64,000 nt of DNA from Chthonomonas sp. UBA2785 (GTDB lineage: Bacteria; Armatimonadota; Fimbriimonadia; Fimbriimonadales; Fimbriimonadaceae), in the NCBI GenBank assembly GCA_002352215.1, contig DEIB01000007.1:1-64000 (forward strand). Direction: 5' to 3'. This document shows, piece by piece, positions 7,603 through 15,405 of the stretch. The number at the start of each line of letters is the position of its first letter. Within the stretch, counting starts at the first letter, position 1. A model generated the notes under the pieces. The model searched no databases. It was not told where the DNA came from and was given only the letters and a program-made list of their open reading frames with translations. Made by a program: the position numbers and the translations under genes.

Positions 7603-8742
7603 ATGTCGAAACCCACCCTCACTGTGGCCATGATCGGATACCAGTTCATGGGGATGGCGCACAGCAACGCCTATCGCCAAGTTGGCCGGTATTTCGATTT
7701 GCCGTGTGAGGTGCGGATGAAGACGCTGGTGGGGCGCCGCGAGGACCGCGTGCGGGCCGCCGCCGACCGCTTTGGATGGGAAGGCTACGCCACCGACTAT
7801 CGCGCCGCGATTGACGACCCCGAGGTGGACATCATCGACATCGGCACGCCGCAGGATTCGCACGCCGAGATCGGGATCGCCGCCGCGAAGGCCGGGAAGG
7901 TGGTGTTCTGCGAGAAGCCCATGGCCCGCAATCTGGCCGAGGCGGAGCGTTTTATTGAGGCGGTGCGCGCCAGCGGTCGCCCTAGCCTGATTTGGCACAA
8001 CTACCGCCGGGTGCCGGCCATCGCCTTAGCGCATCAGATTCTTCAGCGCGGTGAGCTGGGCGAAATTCGCCACTGGCGCGCCACCTATCTCCAGGATTGG
8101 CTGGTCAACCCGCAGGCGCCCCGGGGCTGGCATTTGCAAAAGGAAATCGCGGGCAGCGGCTCGCTCGGCGACATCGGCGTTCACATCACCGACCTCGCCC
8201 AGCATCTCATCGGTCCGGTGGCAAGAGTCACTGGTTTTCTTAAGACCATAACGAATGAACGACCCTTGCCGGGTAGCGGTGAAATGGCCCCGGTAGATGT
8301 GGATGATGTGGCCATGTGGCTGGCAGAGTTTGCCAATGGTGTGACGGGGACCTTTGAAGCCACCCGCTTTGCCACGGGTCGTAAGAATTACAACCGATTT
8401 GAGGTCAATGGGAGCAAGGGAAGCCTCGCCTTTAATCTCGAACGCTTCAACGAACTCGAAGTCTATTTCGAGGATGGCCCCGCCGAAACTCGCGGCTGGC
8501 GTACCATTCAAGCGACCGATGGATGTCACCCGTTTATGTCAGCCTATTGGCCGGCCGGGCACGTCATTGGTTATGAGCACACCTTCATCAATACGTTGAA
8601 GGATGCCCTCACAAATCTCACCCTCGGGCAGCCCATCTCGCCGTCGCTCGAAGACGGTCTCCAAAATCAACGCGTCCTGGATGCGGTCGAACGAAGCGCC
8701 GCGTCCAGGACGTGGATTGAAGTGGATTCCGGGCCGACTTAG
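7603..8742 (+). CDS. Gfo/Idh/MocA family NAD(P)-dependent oxidoreductase
   Basis: About 379 residues. The N-terminal Rossmann fold starts TVAMIGYQFMGMAHSNAY. The catalytic-site EKP motif is present (VFCEKPMARN near residue 105), as is the DIGVHITDLAQ segment near 195 that holds active-site Asp/His in many members. The C-terminal alpha/beta domain includes GTFEATRFATG and a YEHTFINTL stretch. Members oxidise or reduce sugars, inositols and related polyols; the substrate cannot be assigned. The gene stands alone, and its stop overlaps the convergent small ORF by 4 nt. Start chosen at the second ATG because of a GGGGA element and the -10 position; the ATG at 7591 would add four residues. Confidence 0.88.
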   Translation: MSKPTLTVAMIGYQFMGMAHSNAYRQVGRYFDLPCEVRMKTLVGRREDRVRAAADRFGWEGYATDYRAAIDDPEVDIIDIGTPQDSHAEIGIAAAKAGKVVFCEKPMARNLAEAERFIEAVRASGRPSLIWHNYRRVPAIALAHQILQRGELGEIRHWRATYLQDWLVNPQAPRGWHLQKEIAGSGSLGDIGVHITDLAQHLIGPVARVTGFLKTITNERPLPGSGEMAPVDVDDVAMWLAEFANGVTGTFEATRFATGRKNYNRFEVNGSKGSLAFNLERFNELEVYFEDGPAETRGWRTIQATDGCHPFMSAYWPAGHVIGYEHTFINTLKDALTNLTLGQPISPSLEDGLQNQRVLDAVERSAASRTWIEVDSGPT

Positions 8743-8936
8743 GCCGCGAGATCGTAGACGTGTTGGGATTCGGGGTCTCCGTCGCGGAGGGCCTCCCGAA
8801 TGGATTCAGCTAGGGTTTCGAGTGCTGCCGCGAACTCCGGGGTATCGGCGTCCGCATGGTTCAGGCAGCGCATCAAAAGCTCGTAGGCTTGGTTGTACGG
8901 AAAAATGGCAACCACCAGTCCTTCTCGCGCTTCCAT
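8739..8936 (-). CDS. small hypothetical protein (65 aa)
   Basis: Acidic, mostly helical small protein of 65 residues with no recognised domain and no signal peptide. It runs tail to tail with the oxidoreductase and overlaps its stop codon by 4 nt. The base composition by codon position looks like coding sequence, but there is no strong Shine-Dalgarno. A TATATC-like element lies only 2 nt before the ATG. It could be a genuine small cytoplasmic protein or a spurious frame. Confidence 0.45.
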   Translation of the reverse strand: MEAREGLVVAIFPYNQAYELLMRCLNHADADTPEFAAALETLAESIREALRDGDPESQHVYDLAA

Positions 8937-9081
8937 GCGATATAGATTTGGTGACTTTTTTTCCCGCCTTATCGGTAATTCATGAAACCCGGCACCATTT
9001 CGGGCGTCAATCTCGTAATTATAAGGGGAAAGAGGTCCCCAAATGGCCTCGATTTACCCTCTGATTGCCGCCAGGATGGCC

Positions 9082-9087
9082 CATAAT
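9082..9087 (+). promoter_or_regulatory. -10 (CATAAT) before the outer-membrane protein gene
   Basis: CATAAT within CCATAAT lies 19 nt before the ATG at 9107. The short leader that follows carries AAGGAAG, a good Shine-Dalgarno 5 nt from the start. No clear -35 is seen. A second TAATTATAAG box occurs near 9016. Confidence 0.4.
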
Positions 9088-9106
9088 GAAGAGTAAGGAA
9101 GTTCGC

Positions 9107-12100
9107 ATGCGTTCCAAGTCGATCATGACGCTTGCCATGACGGCCGCTATCTCGAGTCTCGCGATAGCTCAGGAAACTGCGCCCGAAAATTCCCAAACTT
9201 CCGAAAACACCCTGCCGATCACGGCTCCGAATCTGCGCGCCAACAGCGCGGCGGAATCCATGATCCCCGAGGCCGTGGGTGGCCTTACCGCCCTCGAATT
9301 GATCCCGGTCCGTCCGGGTTCCACCCGCGTTCCGCTTCGGCGCGGCCACGTCATGTCGCTCAGCGAGCGCCTTGACCTCGGCGGTCGCATCCTCGACCGC
9401 GACCGCGACTACACCGTGGACTACGCGGCGGGCGTCATCGTGCTGCTGGTGCCGGTCCAACAAGGTGACAGCCTGCGCGTCAGCTACCGCTACGACGCCA
9501 CCAAGGCCCAAACCGGACGCTTCACGGGCGATAACTCCGCCACCACCGCTTCGCTCAGCCTGGTGCCGGGCGCCACATTCGCCCTGGGGATGGGTGTCAC
9601 CGAGCGATCCGCGGATGGCCGCGTGACCGTGACCGACATCTACGGGTTGGCCAACAATTTCAAGGCCGGTGGTCTTCAGATCAAGGGCGGCATTTACGCG
9701 GGCGAACGCCGCGCCACCGAATCTGTGGACCTGATGACCGGGGCCGGCTCTGGTGCGCAGGGCGCGCAAGAGGGAAGTGGCCAAGCCATTGTGCAGTCGG
9801 CTGCGCTTCCGCTGGCGGGCGGCACCATCTCGGTGGACTACCGCGCCATTGATAAGAATTTCATGGGCATGGATGCCCTGGGCGGGGCCGGCTTCAACGC
9901 CGACCAGATCAACCAGTTCGCCCGCGAACGTGGCCTCAAGCGCACCAACTTTGCCGCGCGCGGCCTGCGCATGGGCGGCATGGTGCTGGGCTCGGGCATG
10001 CACACCGTCGGCGATTCGAACGGCAGCATCGACTGGCGCAGCATGAGCCTGCAATACGGCGGCCTGCAAGTGAACTTCAATTCGCAGACCGTGGACCAAG
10101 GCTTCACTCGGTTCAACGATATCGCCGAAGAAGATCGTGGCCAACTCGCCAAGGAGCGCGGGCTGGAACGCACCAATATTGATGCCGTTGCCCAAACGGG
10201 CATCGGCAAGTTCGGCTTTACGCAACTCGGTGTGAGCGAGCAAGGCGTCTCCGACCTCCGCCGACGCGCCCTCAGCTACGAAGGGCTCAACCTCAAGCTC
10301 CACTGGTTTGACCAGCACGTGGAGGACGGTTTCCGCCGCTTCGGCGATCTGCGCGAAGGCGACCGAGGCCAACTGGCCAAGGAAGTCGGCATGCGCCGCG
10401 AGAACTTCTCGTTCGCGCTGGCCGGCCCGACCGCGCTCAGCTACACCTCGCGCATTCTGCGTGACGATACGGGTCGCCTCAACCAACAAGATTTGCGCCT
10501 CACGGCCGGCCGCCTCACTCTGGATCACCGCTTCTACGCGATGAACTCCGGATTTGAGCGATTCGGTTCGCAATCCGGCGAAGAAGTCAACGGCGCGGTG
10601 CAGTCCATCGTCGCCATGATGGGCCCGGGCGTGAACCCGAATGGCAACGATGCCCGCATGCTGGCCAATAGCCAGGGCATGGAGCGCACCTATTGGGGTG
10701 GCAGCTACGGCCTCAGTGCCAACAGCACCGTCACAGGTAACTGGTTCCGTCTTGGCAGCAGCGAAGGCGGCATCGAATTTCAGCAGTTCGGCATTACGTC
10801 TAAGAACCTGAACCTCGCCCTGCGCACGCAGACTAGCAGCGATTCCTTTGACGACCGCACGGCTCTCACCGCCACCGAGCAACGCATCCTGGGTACGGAC
10901 ACCGGTTTCGACCGCACCAACGCCGACCTCAGCATGAACCTTGGCGGTGCCCGCCAGCTCACGGCCAGCTACTTCCGCGCCAATGACCTGGAAGGCGGCC
11001 TCAATCGGCAATGGTTCCAATATAAGGACAAGGGTTTCGAAGCCACCTACCGCCATCGCTCGGTGGATCAGGCCTTTGGCGCGTTCCGCAGCCTGGATGA
11101 TGGCGAGCGCGACCTCTTTGGGGCTCTGCGCGGCAATTCGCACACCGAATCGCTTGTCAATTGGGCGGTGAACCCCAACATCAATCTGCAATACGCCACC
11201 AATGCCGGCCAAACCGAAGACGGCATCACGCAGTACAACAATAGCGACATCAAGGCGCAGATCAACCTGGACCGCGCCACGCGCATCAATCTGCAACTGT
11301 GGGAGAACAACCGGTTCGACCCCACCGCCAGCCTGCTGGACCAGAGCTATCGCAACTTTGAGCTGTTCCGCAACTTTGGCCGCGCCGGCGAGCTAACGGT
11401 GCGCCGCGAAGAATCAAGCTGGGATGGCAGCGAGGAAAATCGCCCGGACAGCACTCGCGATACGTTGGTCTACCAAACGCAGCTCAACAGCACGACTTCC
11501 ATCCGCACCGAGCACAGCGAAGCCAAGTTCGAAGACGGCACCCGCGAGACCCTGCGCTCCAATACCATCAACACGCAAATTACGCCGCGCGCCGGCGTCA
11601 GCGTGACGGATAGCCACATCGACCGGGACAACTCGCAGCCGGACCAAACCCGCCGCGATTACGGTTTCTGGGTGGACTTTGGCAGCAACATCCGCCTCAA
11701 CTGGAACTCCGCTCGCAACCTGAACGGGGCCGGGAACGCCACGCGCGACCAGCGCTTTGGCCTCACCACCGGGCAGTTTTCGGGCATGCAAGTGGGCGGC
11801 GACTACCACCACCAGGGCTGGGATGGCCAGCGCGACCTGCACCAGGGCAACTTTAGTCTTTCTAACATCAAGCCGATGGATTGGGGCTTCCTCAAGGACG
11901 TCCGGTTCAACTTCACGGCCGACACTCACCGCGACCTGGAACAGTGGAAGAAGGAAAACCGCTCCATGGGCTTTGGGGGCCGCTCGGGCAACTTTGGCTT
12001 CGGTTTCGACTACCGTAGCCAGATTGACGCCCTGCAGCAGCGCGCCATTGACCGTGTGTTCACTGTCAGCACGGATACCACGGGCAAGGCCTCCATCCGC

Positions 12101-12625
12101 GCCGACATCCACTATAACGTGCGCACCATGCCGGACAACAGCATGGTGATGGTCCGTGATTTCCGCTTTATCGCCGGGGCTGGGCAAACCTGGTCCGTCT
12201 CGCATGAGATGAAGACCAACCCGCTGCGCGATGAATCCCGCGCCCTGCTGGGCAGCGTCGCCACCGAGTGGCGCGTCAACCAGTGGCGCATTGGCTACAA
12301 CGGCCTGGACGATGCCAAGCTCGGCCTCGTCTTTGATGAAAAGATCAACGACAATACCAAGCAGCTCATCCGCAGCATGGGGATTGACGCGACGCTGTTT
12401 GCGAGCTCGCCGAGCCCGTTGCGCTTGGAATACCGATTGAACCAAGACGAGCGCAACAATAAGCGTCAAACCCGTCACTGGTTCTCGTTGGCCTACGACC
12501 AGCGCCCCGGCCCGAATCAAACCTTCGGGATCTCGGTGACGAACCTGAACTGGGAACACGCCCGCCCGCAATCCTTTGCCCCCAACCAGTGGGGTCTGCG
12601 GTTCGACTACTCGTTCCGGTTCTGA
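9107..12625 (+). CDS. large outer-membrane beta-barrel-like repeat protein
   Basis: 1172 residues starting at MRSKSIMTLAMTAAISSLAIAQ, a signal peptide with cleavage expected after AIAQ. Near residues 75-130 is a domain (DRDYTVDYAAGVIVLL...GDSLRVSYRYD) of a kind common in large diderm surface proteins. Next come about six repeats of roughly 75-80 residues whose core reads like VDxGFxRFxDLxEGDRGQLAKExGMxRTN, starting at about 9850, 10087, 10316, 10541, 10838 and 11060. The remainder is made of alternating polar/aromatic strands, and the chain ends LRFDYSFRF, with a terminal Phe like the BAM recognition signal of outer-membrane barrels. I see no TonB box or plug. The function is unknown: export channel, adhesin or S-layer-like component are all possible. 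The start is set by AAGGAAG 5 nt upstream; an upstream in-frame ATG (9065) would mask the signal peptide. Confidence 0.85.
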   Translation: MRSKSIMTLAMTAAISSLAIAQETAPENSQTSENTLPITAPNLRANSAAESMIPEAVGGLTALELIPVRPGSTRVPLRRGHVMSLSERLDLGGRILDRDRDYTVDYAAGVIVLLVPVQQGDSLRVSYRYDATKAQTGRFTGDNSATTASLSLVPGATFALGMGVTERSADGRVTVTDIYGLANNFKAGGLQIKGGIYAGERRATESVDLMTGAGSGAQGAQEGSGQAIVQSAALPLAGGTISVDYRAIDKNFMGMDALGGAGFNADQINQFARERGLKRTNFAARGLRMGGMVLGSGMHTVGDSNGSIDWRSMSLQYGGLQVNFNSQTVDQGFTRFNDIAEEDRGQLAKERGLERTNIDAVAQTGIGKFGFTQLGVSEQGVSDLRRRALSYEGLNLKLHWFDQHVEDGFRRFGDLREGDRGQLAKEVGMRRENFSFALAGPTALSYTSRILRDDTGRLNQQDLRLTAGRLTLDHRFYAMNSGFERFGSQSGEEVNGAVQSIVAMMGPGVNPNGNDARMLANSQGMERTYWGGSYGLSANSTVTGNWFRLGSSEGGIEFQQFGITSKNLNLALRTQTSSDSFDDRTALTATEQRILGTDTGFDRTNADLSMNLGGARQLTASYFRANDLEGGLNRQWFQYKDKGFEATYRHRSVDQAFGAFRSLDDGERDLFGALRGNSHTESLVNWAVNPNINLQYATNAGQTEDGITQYNNSDIKAQINLDRATRINLQLWENNRFDPTASLLDQSYRNFELFRNFGRAGELTVRREESSWDGSEENRPDSTRDTLVYQTQLNSTTSIRTEHSEAKFEDGTRETLRSNTINTQITPRAGVSVTDSHIDRDNSQPDQTRRDYGFWVDFGSNIRLNWNSARNLNGAGNATRDQRFGLTTGQFSGMQVGGDYHHQGWDGQRDLHQGNFSLSNIKPMDWGFLKDVRFNFTADTHRDLEQWKKENRSMGFGGRSGNFGFGFDYRSQIDALQQRAIDRVFTVSTDTTGKASIRADIHYNVRTMPDNSMVMVRDFRFIAGAGQTWSVSHEMKTNPLRDESRALLGSVATEWRVNQWRIGYNGLDDAKLGLVFDEKINDNTKQLIRSMGIDATLFASSPSPLRLEYRLNQDERNNKRQTRHWFSLAYDQRPGPNQTFGISVTNLNWEHARPQSFAPNQWGLRFDYSFRF

Positions 12626-13176
12626 TCTTCAGACGAAGTGTTTTGGCCGGGGTCGTTGTCGATCACTTCAGATGGGGTCATCTGCTCCTGCCTTGAACTC
12701 TTCAGCCGAGATTCGATAAGAGCATCAAGTGACCACTTTCCCGCGCCTAAGAAAACGAGCCAGGGCATTACACAAAGCGTATTGAAGGGATTTTTGCGAA
12801 GGACAGTGCGAGTTAGCCCCTCACCGATGAGGTCCGGAATGAAGTGCGGAAGGAAGAGGAGCGCGGCCGACACGAAAACCAAGACTGCGACCGGACGAAC
12901 GAACAGTCCTAATAGCAAGAAGAGACCGACCAACGCCTCGATTCCGCCAAAGACAGGCATAAGGTGCACGGGAAACTCTGCGCGAACGTTTAGTATCCGA
13001 TCGGCTTCAAGGTCGTGAATGATGAATTTGCCCAAGGCGTCGAAAAACAATCCGAGGGCAGTGAATATGCGCCAGAAAGCAGCCCAGCCACCGTAATTTG
13101 TTGAACGCACGGAGAGCTCAAGCAGCCTTCGCCACCTCGATTGACGGGGTGCAGGATTCACAACAAGCTGACTCAT
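12607..13176 (-). CDS. DoxX family membrane protein
   Basis: 189 residues with about four hydrophobic segments (FWRIFTALGLFFDALGKFI, the VFGGIEALVGLFLLLGL region, VAVLVFVSAALLFLPHFI, LCVMPWLVFLGAGKWSLD), a DoxX-like layout. DoxX relatives are small integral membrane proteins linked to quinone or redox functions, but few have a proven role. The 3' end overlaps the outer-membrane protein gene by 19 nt in the convergent sense. Codon use differs from the neighbours, with AGA, ATA and A/T-ending codons, so the gene may have been acquired. The C-terminal 30 residues are polar and low complexity (Gln, Asn, Asp, Glu). Confidence 0.75.
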   Translation of the reverse strand: MSQLVVNPAPRQSRWRRLLELSVRSTNYGGWAAFWRIFTALGLFFDALGKFIIHDLEADRILNVRAEFPVHLMPVFGGIEALVGLFLLLGLFVRPVAVLVFVSAALLFLPHFIPDLIGEGLTRTVLRKNPFNTLCVMPWLVFLGAGKWSLDALIESRLKSSRQEQMTPSEVIDNDPGQNTSSEDQNRNE

Positions 13177-13289
13177 TCACTCCTCAATCACAATCATCCG
13201 CACGAGTTACCATGCGGGCGCATCACTTGCAACCGCATTCTGGCGGTTCAGGAGCATATGGAGCAAGAGCACTTTTGGGGAGTACATAG

Positions 13290-13450
13290 ATCAAACCTAT
13301 CGGAATCGCGCTAGGTTCATTCGAACCTGGTAAGGGTGCCACCAGTAAGCCTGCTGACGGTAGTTCCGCCGGACATTCCTCACCCTGGTAACCCGGCGGG
13401 CAACCCCCCGCGCCAAACAGGGAAAACCATGTCCGGAGCCCACTCTTAAG
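13290..13450 (+). ncRNA. possible structured RNA or leader, unassigned
   Basis: No convincing gene is seen between 13177 and 13451, but the middle of this stretch is rich in pairing: AGGTTC/GAACCT at 13313-13328, CTGGT/ACCAG at 13327-13345, CCGCCGG/CCGGCGG at 13366-13399, and AGGGTG (13333-13338) with CACCCT (13381-13386). The last two pairings cross, so a pseudoknot is possible. A small ORF and an intrinsic terminator follow on the same strand. I compared it by eye with cobalamin, TPP, SRP, RNase P and tmRNA consensus elements and found no match. Confidence 0.3.
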
Positions 13451-13451
13451 C

Positions 13452-13547
13452 ATGACGTTTTCGATGATTGCCGCCTTTCTCGCTGTGGTCGCCATGGTAG
13501 CTGCCTGGGAATTGACCAAAGACGCATTGCGACAACCTGAACCGTAA
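13452..13547 (+). CDS. putative 31-aa single-pass membrane peptide
   Basis: A short ORF reading MTFSMIAAFLAVVAMVAAW followed by ELTKDALRQPEP. One hydrophobic helix near the N-terminus is followed by a short charged tail, the layout of small bacterial membrane proteins. It lies between a possibly structured RNA region and a strong terminator. There is no clear Shine-Dalgarno, so translation is uncertain. Confidence 0.4.
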   Translation: MTFSMIAAFLAVVAMVAAWELTKDALRQPEP

Positions 13548-13578
13548 AGACAAGACTTTCTTCCCCCTCGTCTGGTCC

Positions 13579-13622
13579 GCTGATTGGCCCGCCCCATCCC
13601 TGGGGTGGGTCATCGGCTTTTT
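13579..13622 (+). terminator. intrinsic terminator upstream of the dcw promoter
   Basis: A long stem of about 16 bp pairs 13579-13596 with 13601-13617 (GCCCCA with TGGGGT at the top, one bulge and a few G-U pairs). It has a 4-nt loop and is followed by TTTTT. It ends whatever transcript carries the 31-residue ORF and insulates the division cluster. Confidence 0.75.
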
Positions 13623-13711
13623 GGAGACTGGTTTTTCGGCCGATCCCCCCGCGTTTCAGGCCCTATCAAACTTTTTTCACTTTTTTTGGGATGAGAATGG
13701 GACGCCAAACG

Positions 13712-13750
13712 CATATACAAGGTTCTACATGAACTTGTATGTTTGAACCT
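13712..13750. promoter_or_regulatory. nested inverted repeats upstream of the dcw promoter (possible operator)
   Basis: Two alternative dyads share the same bases. CATATACAAGGTTC pairs with GAACTTGTATG (13712-13741, one bulge and a small gap), and the outer AGGTTC at 13720-13725 pairs with GAACCT at 13745-13750. AGGTTC/GAACCT also occurs at 13313-13328. There is no T-run, so a terminator is unlikely; a protein-binding site is more probable. The rest of 13623-13812 shows no gene. Confidence 0.35.
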
Positions 13751-13812
13751 AGCACTTTTGCCAGCCACCCAGTACCACGCCAATTACGTCCCAAAATCGG
13801 GGAAAACAGGGG

Positions 13813-13841
13813 TTGACAGGTAAGCCCCGTCCCAGTATCAT
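13813..13841 (+). promoter_or_regulatory. promoter of the dcw (division and cell wall) cluster
   Basis: TTGACA (13813-13818), a 17-nt spacer and TATCAT (13836-13841) form the best sigma-70-type promoter in the window. Transcription should start near 13848, giving a leader of about 65 nt before mraZ. Confidence 0.75.
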
Positions 13842-13877
13842 AACAACATCAGCCCGCACAAGGAGTCAGGGTTGAAG

Positions 13878-13910
13878 GCCGGGAGCCGAAAAATTCAGCC
13901 GGGGGAGCCG
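13878..13910 (+). repeat. direct repeat in the mraZ leader
   Basis: GCCGGGAGCCG (13878-13888) is repeated as GCCGGGGGAGCCG (13898-13910), starts 20 nt apart, about two helical turns; the second copy contains the Shine-Dalgarno. MraZ of other bacteria binds short G-rich direct repeats upstream of its own gene, so this could be a self-regulation site, though the unit differs from the known ones. Confidence 0.35.
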
Positions 13911-13912
13911 CC

Positions 13913-14467
13913 ATGGAGGGCAGCAAGCCCGGCTTCGAATTTCTAGGAACCCGACCACTCGGAGCGATAAAGGTGGCAACTGCACCCATTTTTGGCCTTG
14001 GTCACACTGGCGAAGATTCCGCCAAGGTGGACAGCAAAAATCGCCTCCTCATCACCAAGCCCAAGCGGGACTATCTCTGTCCCGTGGGCACCAGCGATTT
14101 CGTTTTTGTCATCGGCGACATGGGGCAAATCATCTGCTACCCCGTCAGCAAGTTCAACGAAACCTTCAAGCCGCTTTTGGAGCCCGAGATGCACGAGACG
14201 GGCAAGATGGATCTCGCGCGCGAAATCCTTGGCACCTCAGTGGCCGGCCGCTTCGATAATGTGGGGCGTTGCGTGCTGCCGCAATCGCTGTGCAAGCGCG
14301 CCAAGATCACCGTCGGCGAGGATGTCATCGTCATCGGCGCGCCGGGCCACATCGAGCTCTGGTCGAAAGCCCAGCGCGAACTCTTTTTCGAAGACACCCA
14401 AGGCTACAACGAGAAGTGGCGCACCTTCATCCAGGATGCGCGCACCCGCATGCGGGAGGGCCGCTAA
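13913..14467 (+). CDS. mraZ: transcriptional regulator MraZ
   Basis: First gene of the dcw cluster, 184 residues, DNA-binding and RsmH-antagonising regulator in other bacteria. Two SpoVT/AbrB-type halves are visible: VDSKNRLLITKPKRDYL near residues 39-55 and VAGRFDNVGRCVLPQSLCKRA near 111-131. There is an N-terminal extension of about 30 residues compared with the usual 145-150 aa. GGGGGAG lies 5 nt before the ATG. The stop overlaps rsmH by 1 nt (TAATG). Confidence 0.92.
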   Translation: MEGSKPGFEFLGTRPLGAIKVATAPIFGLGHTGEDSAKVDSKNRLLITKPKRDYLCPVGTSDFVFVIGDMGQIICYPVSKFNETFKPLLEPEMHETGKMDLAREILGTSVAGRFDNVGRCVLPQSLCKRAKITVGEDVIVIGAPGHIELWSKAQRELFFEDTQGYNEKWRTFIQDARTRMREGR

Positions 14468-15405
14468 TGACGGCGCCCGCCCCCACCCACGTCCCGGTGA
14501 TGTTTGACGAAGTGATGGAGGCTCTGCGCCTGAGCCCCGGCATGGTGGCCGTGGATGGCACCCTGGGCCTCGCGGGTCACGCGCGCGAAATCGCGCGCCG
14601 CATTGCCCCGGGCGGCAAGCTCATCGCTTTCGATTGGGATGACCGCATGATGGCCATCGCGCGCGAGCGCCTGGCCGAGGTGGAAGGCTGCGACGTGCAG
14701 TACGTCCACGAGGATTACCGCGCGATCCCGGAGGTTCTGCAAAAGCAAGCCGAACCGGGCGCTGACGCCATTTTCATCGATATGGGCCTGAACAACGCCC
14801 AGATCGAGGACGCCGAGTACGGCATCTCCTTCCTCCGCGAAGGCCCGCTGGACATGCGCATGGACAAGCGCCGCGAAACCACGGCCGCCGACTGGCTGAA
14901 CCATGCCACCGCCCAGGAGATTGAGGACGTGCTGTTCAATGAAGGTGGAGAGCGCTGGGCGCGCCGCATTGCTGCCACCATCGTCGAGCGCCGCAAGACC
15001 AAGCCTCTGGCGACCACTACGGACTTGGTGGATTGCGTGATGGCGGCCATCCCGGCGGCCAAGCGAGATCCGCGCATCCACCCGGCCACCCGCACGTTTC
15101 AGGGGGTCCGCATCTTCATCAATGATGAGTTAGAGGACCTCGGCGAGTGCGTCACCGCCATCGCCCAGTCCCTGCGCCCGGGCGGCACCATGGTGGTGCT
15201 GGCCTACCACAGCGGCGAAGATGGCGCGGTCAAGCATGCCTTCCACGCCCTGGCCCGCACGGACGAATTCTCCGAACCCCACCGCAAGCCGGCACGCCCC
15301 AGCGAGGCGGAAGTGGCCCGCAACCCGAAGGCCCGCAGTGTGCGCCTGCGCACCCTGGTGCGCCAACCGAAATCCAAGAAGAAAGCCCCGGAAGGTGCTG
15401 CATGA
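14467..15405 (+). CDS. rsmH: 16S rRNA (cytosine-1402-N4)-methyltransferase
   Basis: SAM-dependent RsmH (MraW), 312 residues. It shows HVPVMFDEVMEAL at the N-terminus, the SAM loop DGTLGLAGHAREI near residue 24, a DMRMDKR stretch near 135 and YHSGEDGAVKHAF near 255, equivalent to the FHSLED motif. It methylates the ribosomal P site. The ATG at 14467 overlaps the mraZ stop; a frame open further upstream is inside mraZ and is rejected. The stop overlaps ftsL (ATGA). The SAM loop has Leu-Ala where two further glycines are common. Confidence 0.92.
   Translation: MTAPAPTHVPVMFDEVMEALRLSPGMVAVDGTLGLAGHAREIARRIAPGGKLIAFDWDDRMMAIARERLAEVEGCDVQYVHEDYRAIPEVLQKQAEPGADAIFIDMGLNNAQIEDAEYGISFLREGPLDMRMDKRRETTAADWLNHATAQEIEDVLFNEGGERWARRIAATIVERRKTKPLATTTDLVDCVMAAIPAAKRDPRIHPATRTFQGVRIFINDELEDLGECVTAIAQSLRPGGTMVVLAYHSGEDGAVKHAFHALARTDEFSEPHRKPARPSEAEVARNPKARSVRLRTLVRQPKSKKKAPEGAA

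Noticed and set aside
8969..11296. A 775-codon frame antisense to the outer-membrane protein gene
   Set aside because: Ala/Val/Glu/His-rich composition typical of an antisense shadow, with no domain, while the sense frame has repeats and a signal peptide.
13313..13328. tRNA T-arm-like sequence (TTCGAA)
   Set aside because: It is a simple perfect hairpin; no acceptor, D or anticodon arms can be drawn around it on either strand.
13313..13440. Cobalamin or TPP riboswitch, SRP RNA, RNase P RNA or tmRNA
   Set aside because: Short stretches such as AACAGGGAA, GGGTGCC and ACCAG recall these RNAs, but their required core motifs are missing on both strands.
13223..13597. A 124-codon minus-strand frame in the gene-poor region before mraZ
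   Set aside because: No domain and no ribosome site; the product is compositionally odd and crosses the plus-strand stem structures and terminator.
13685..13702. TGGGA repeats as canonical MraZ boxes
   Set aside because: Two TGGGA units start 11 nt apart, not the 10 expected, and lie more than 100 nt above the promoter, so chance is likely.
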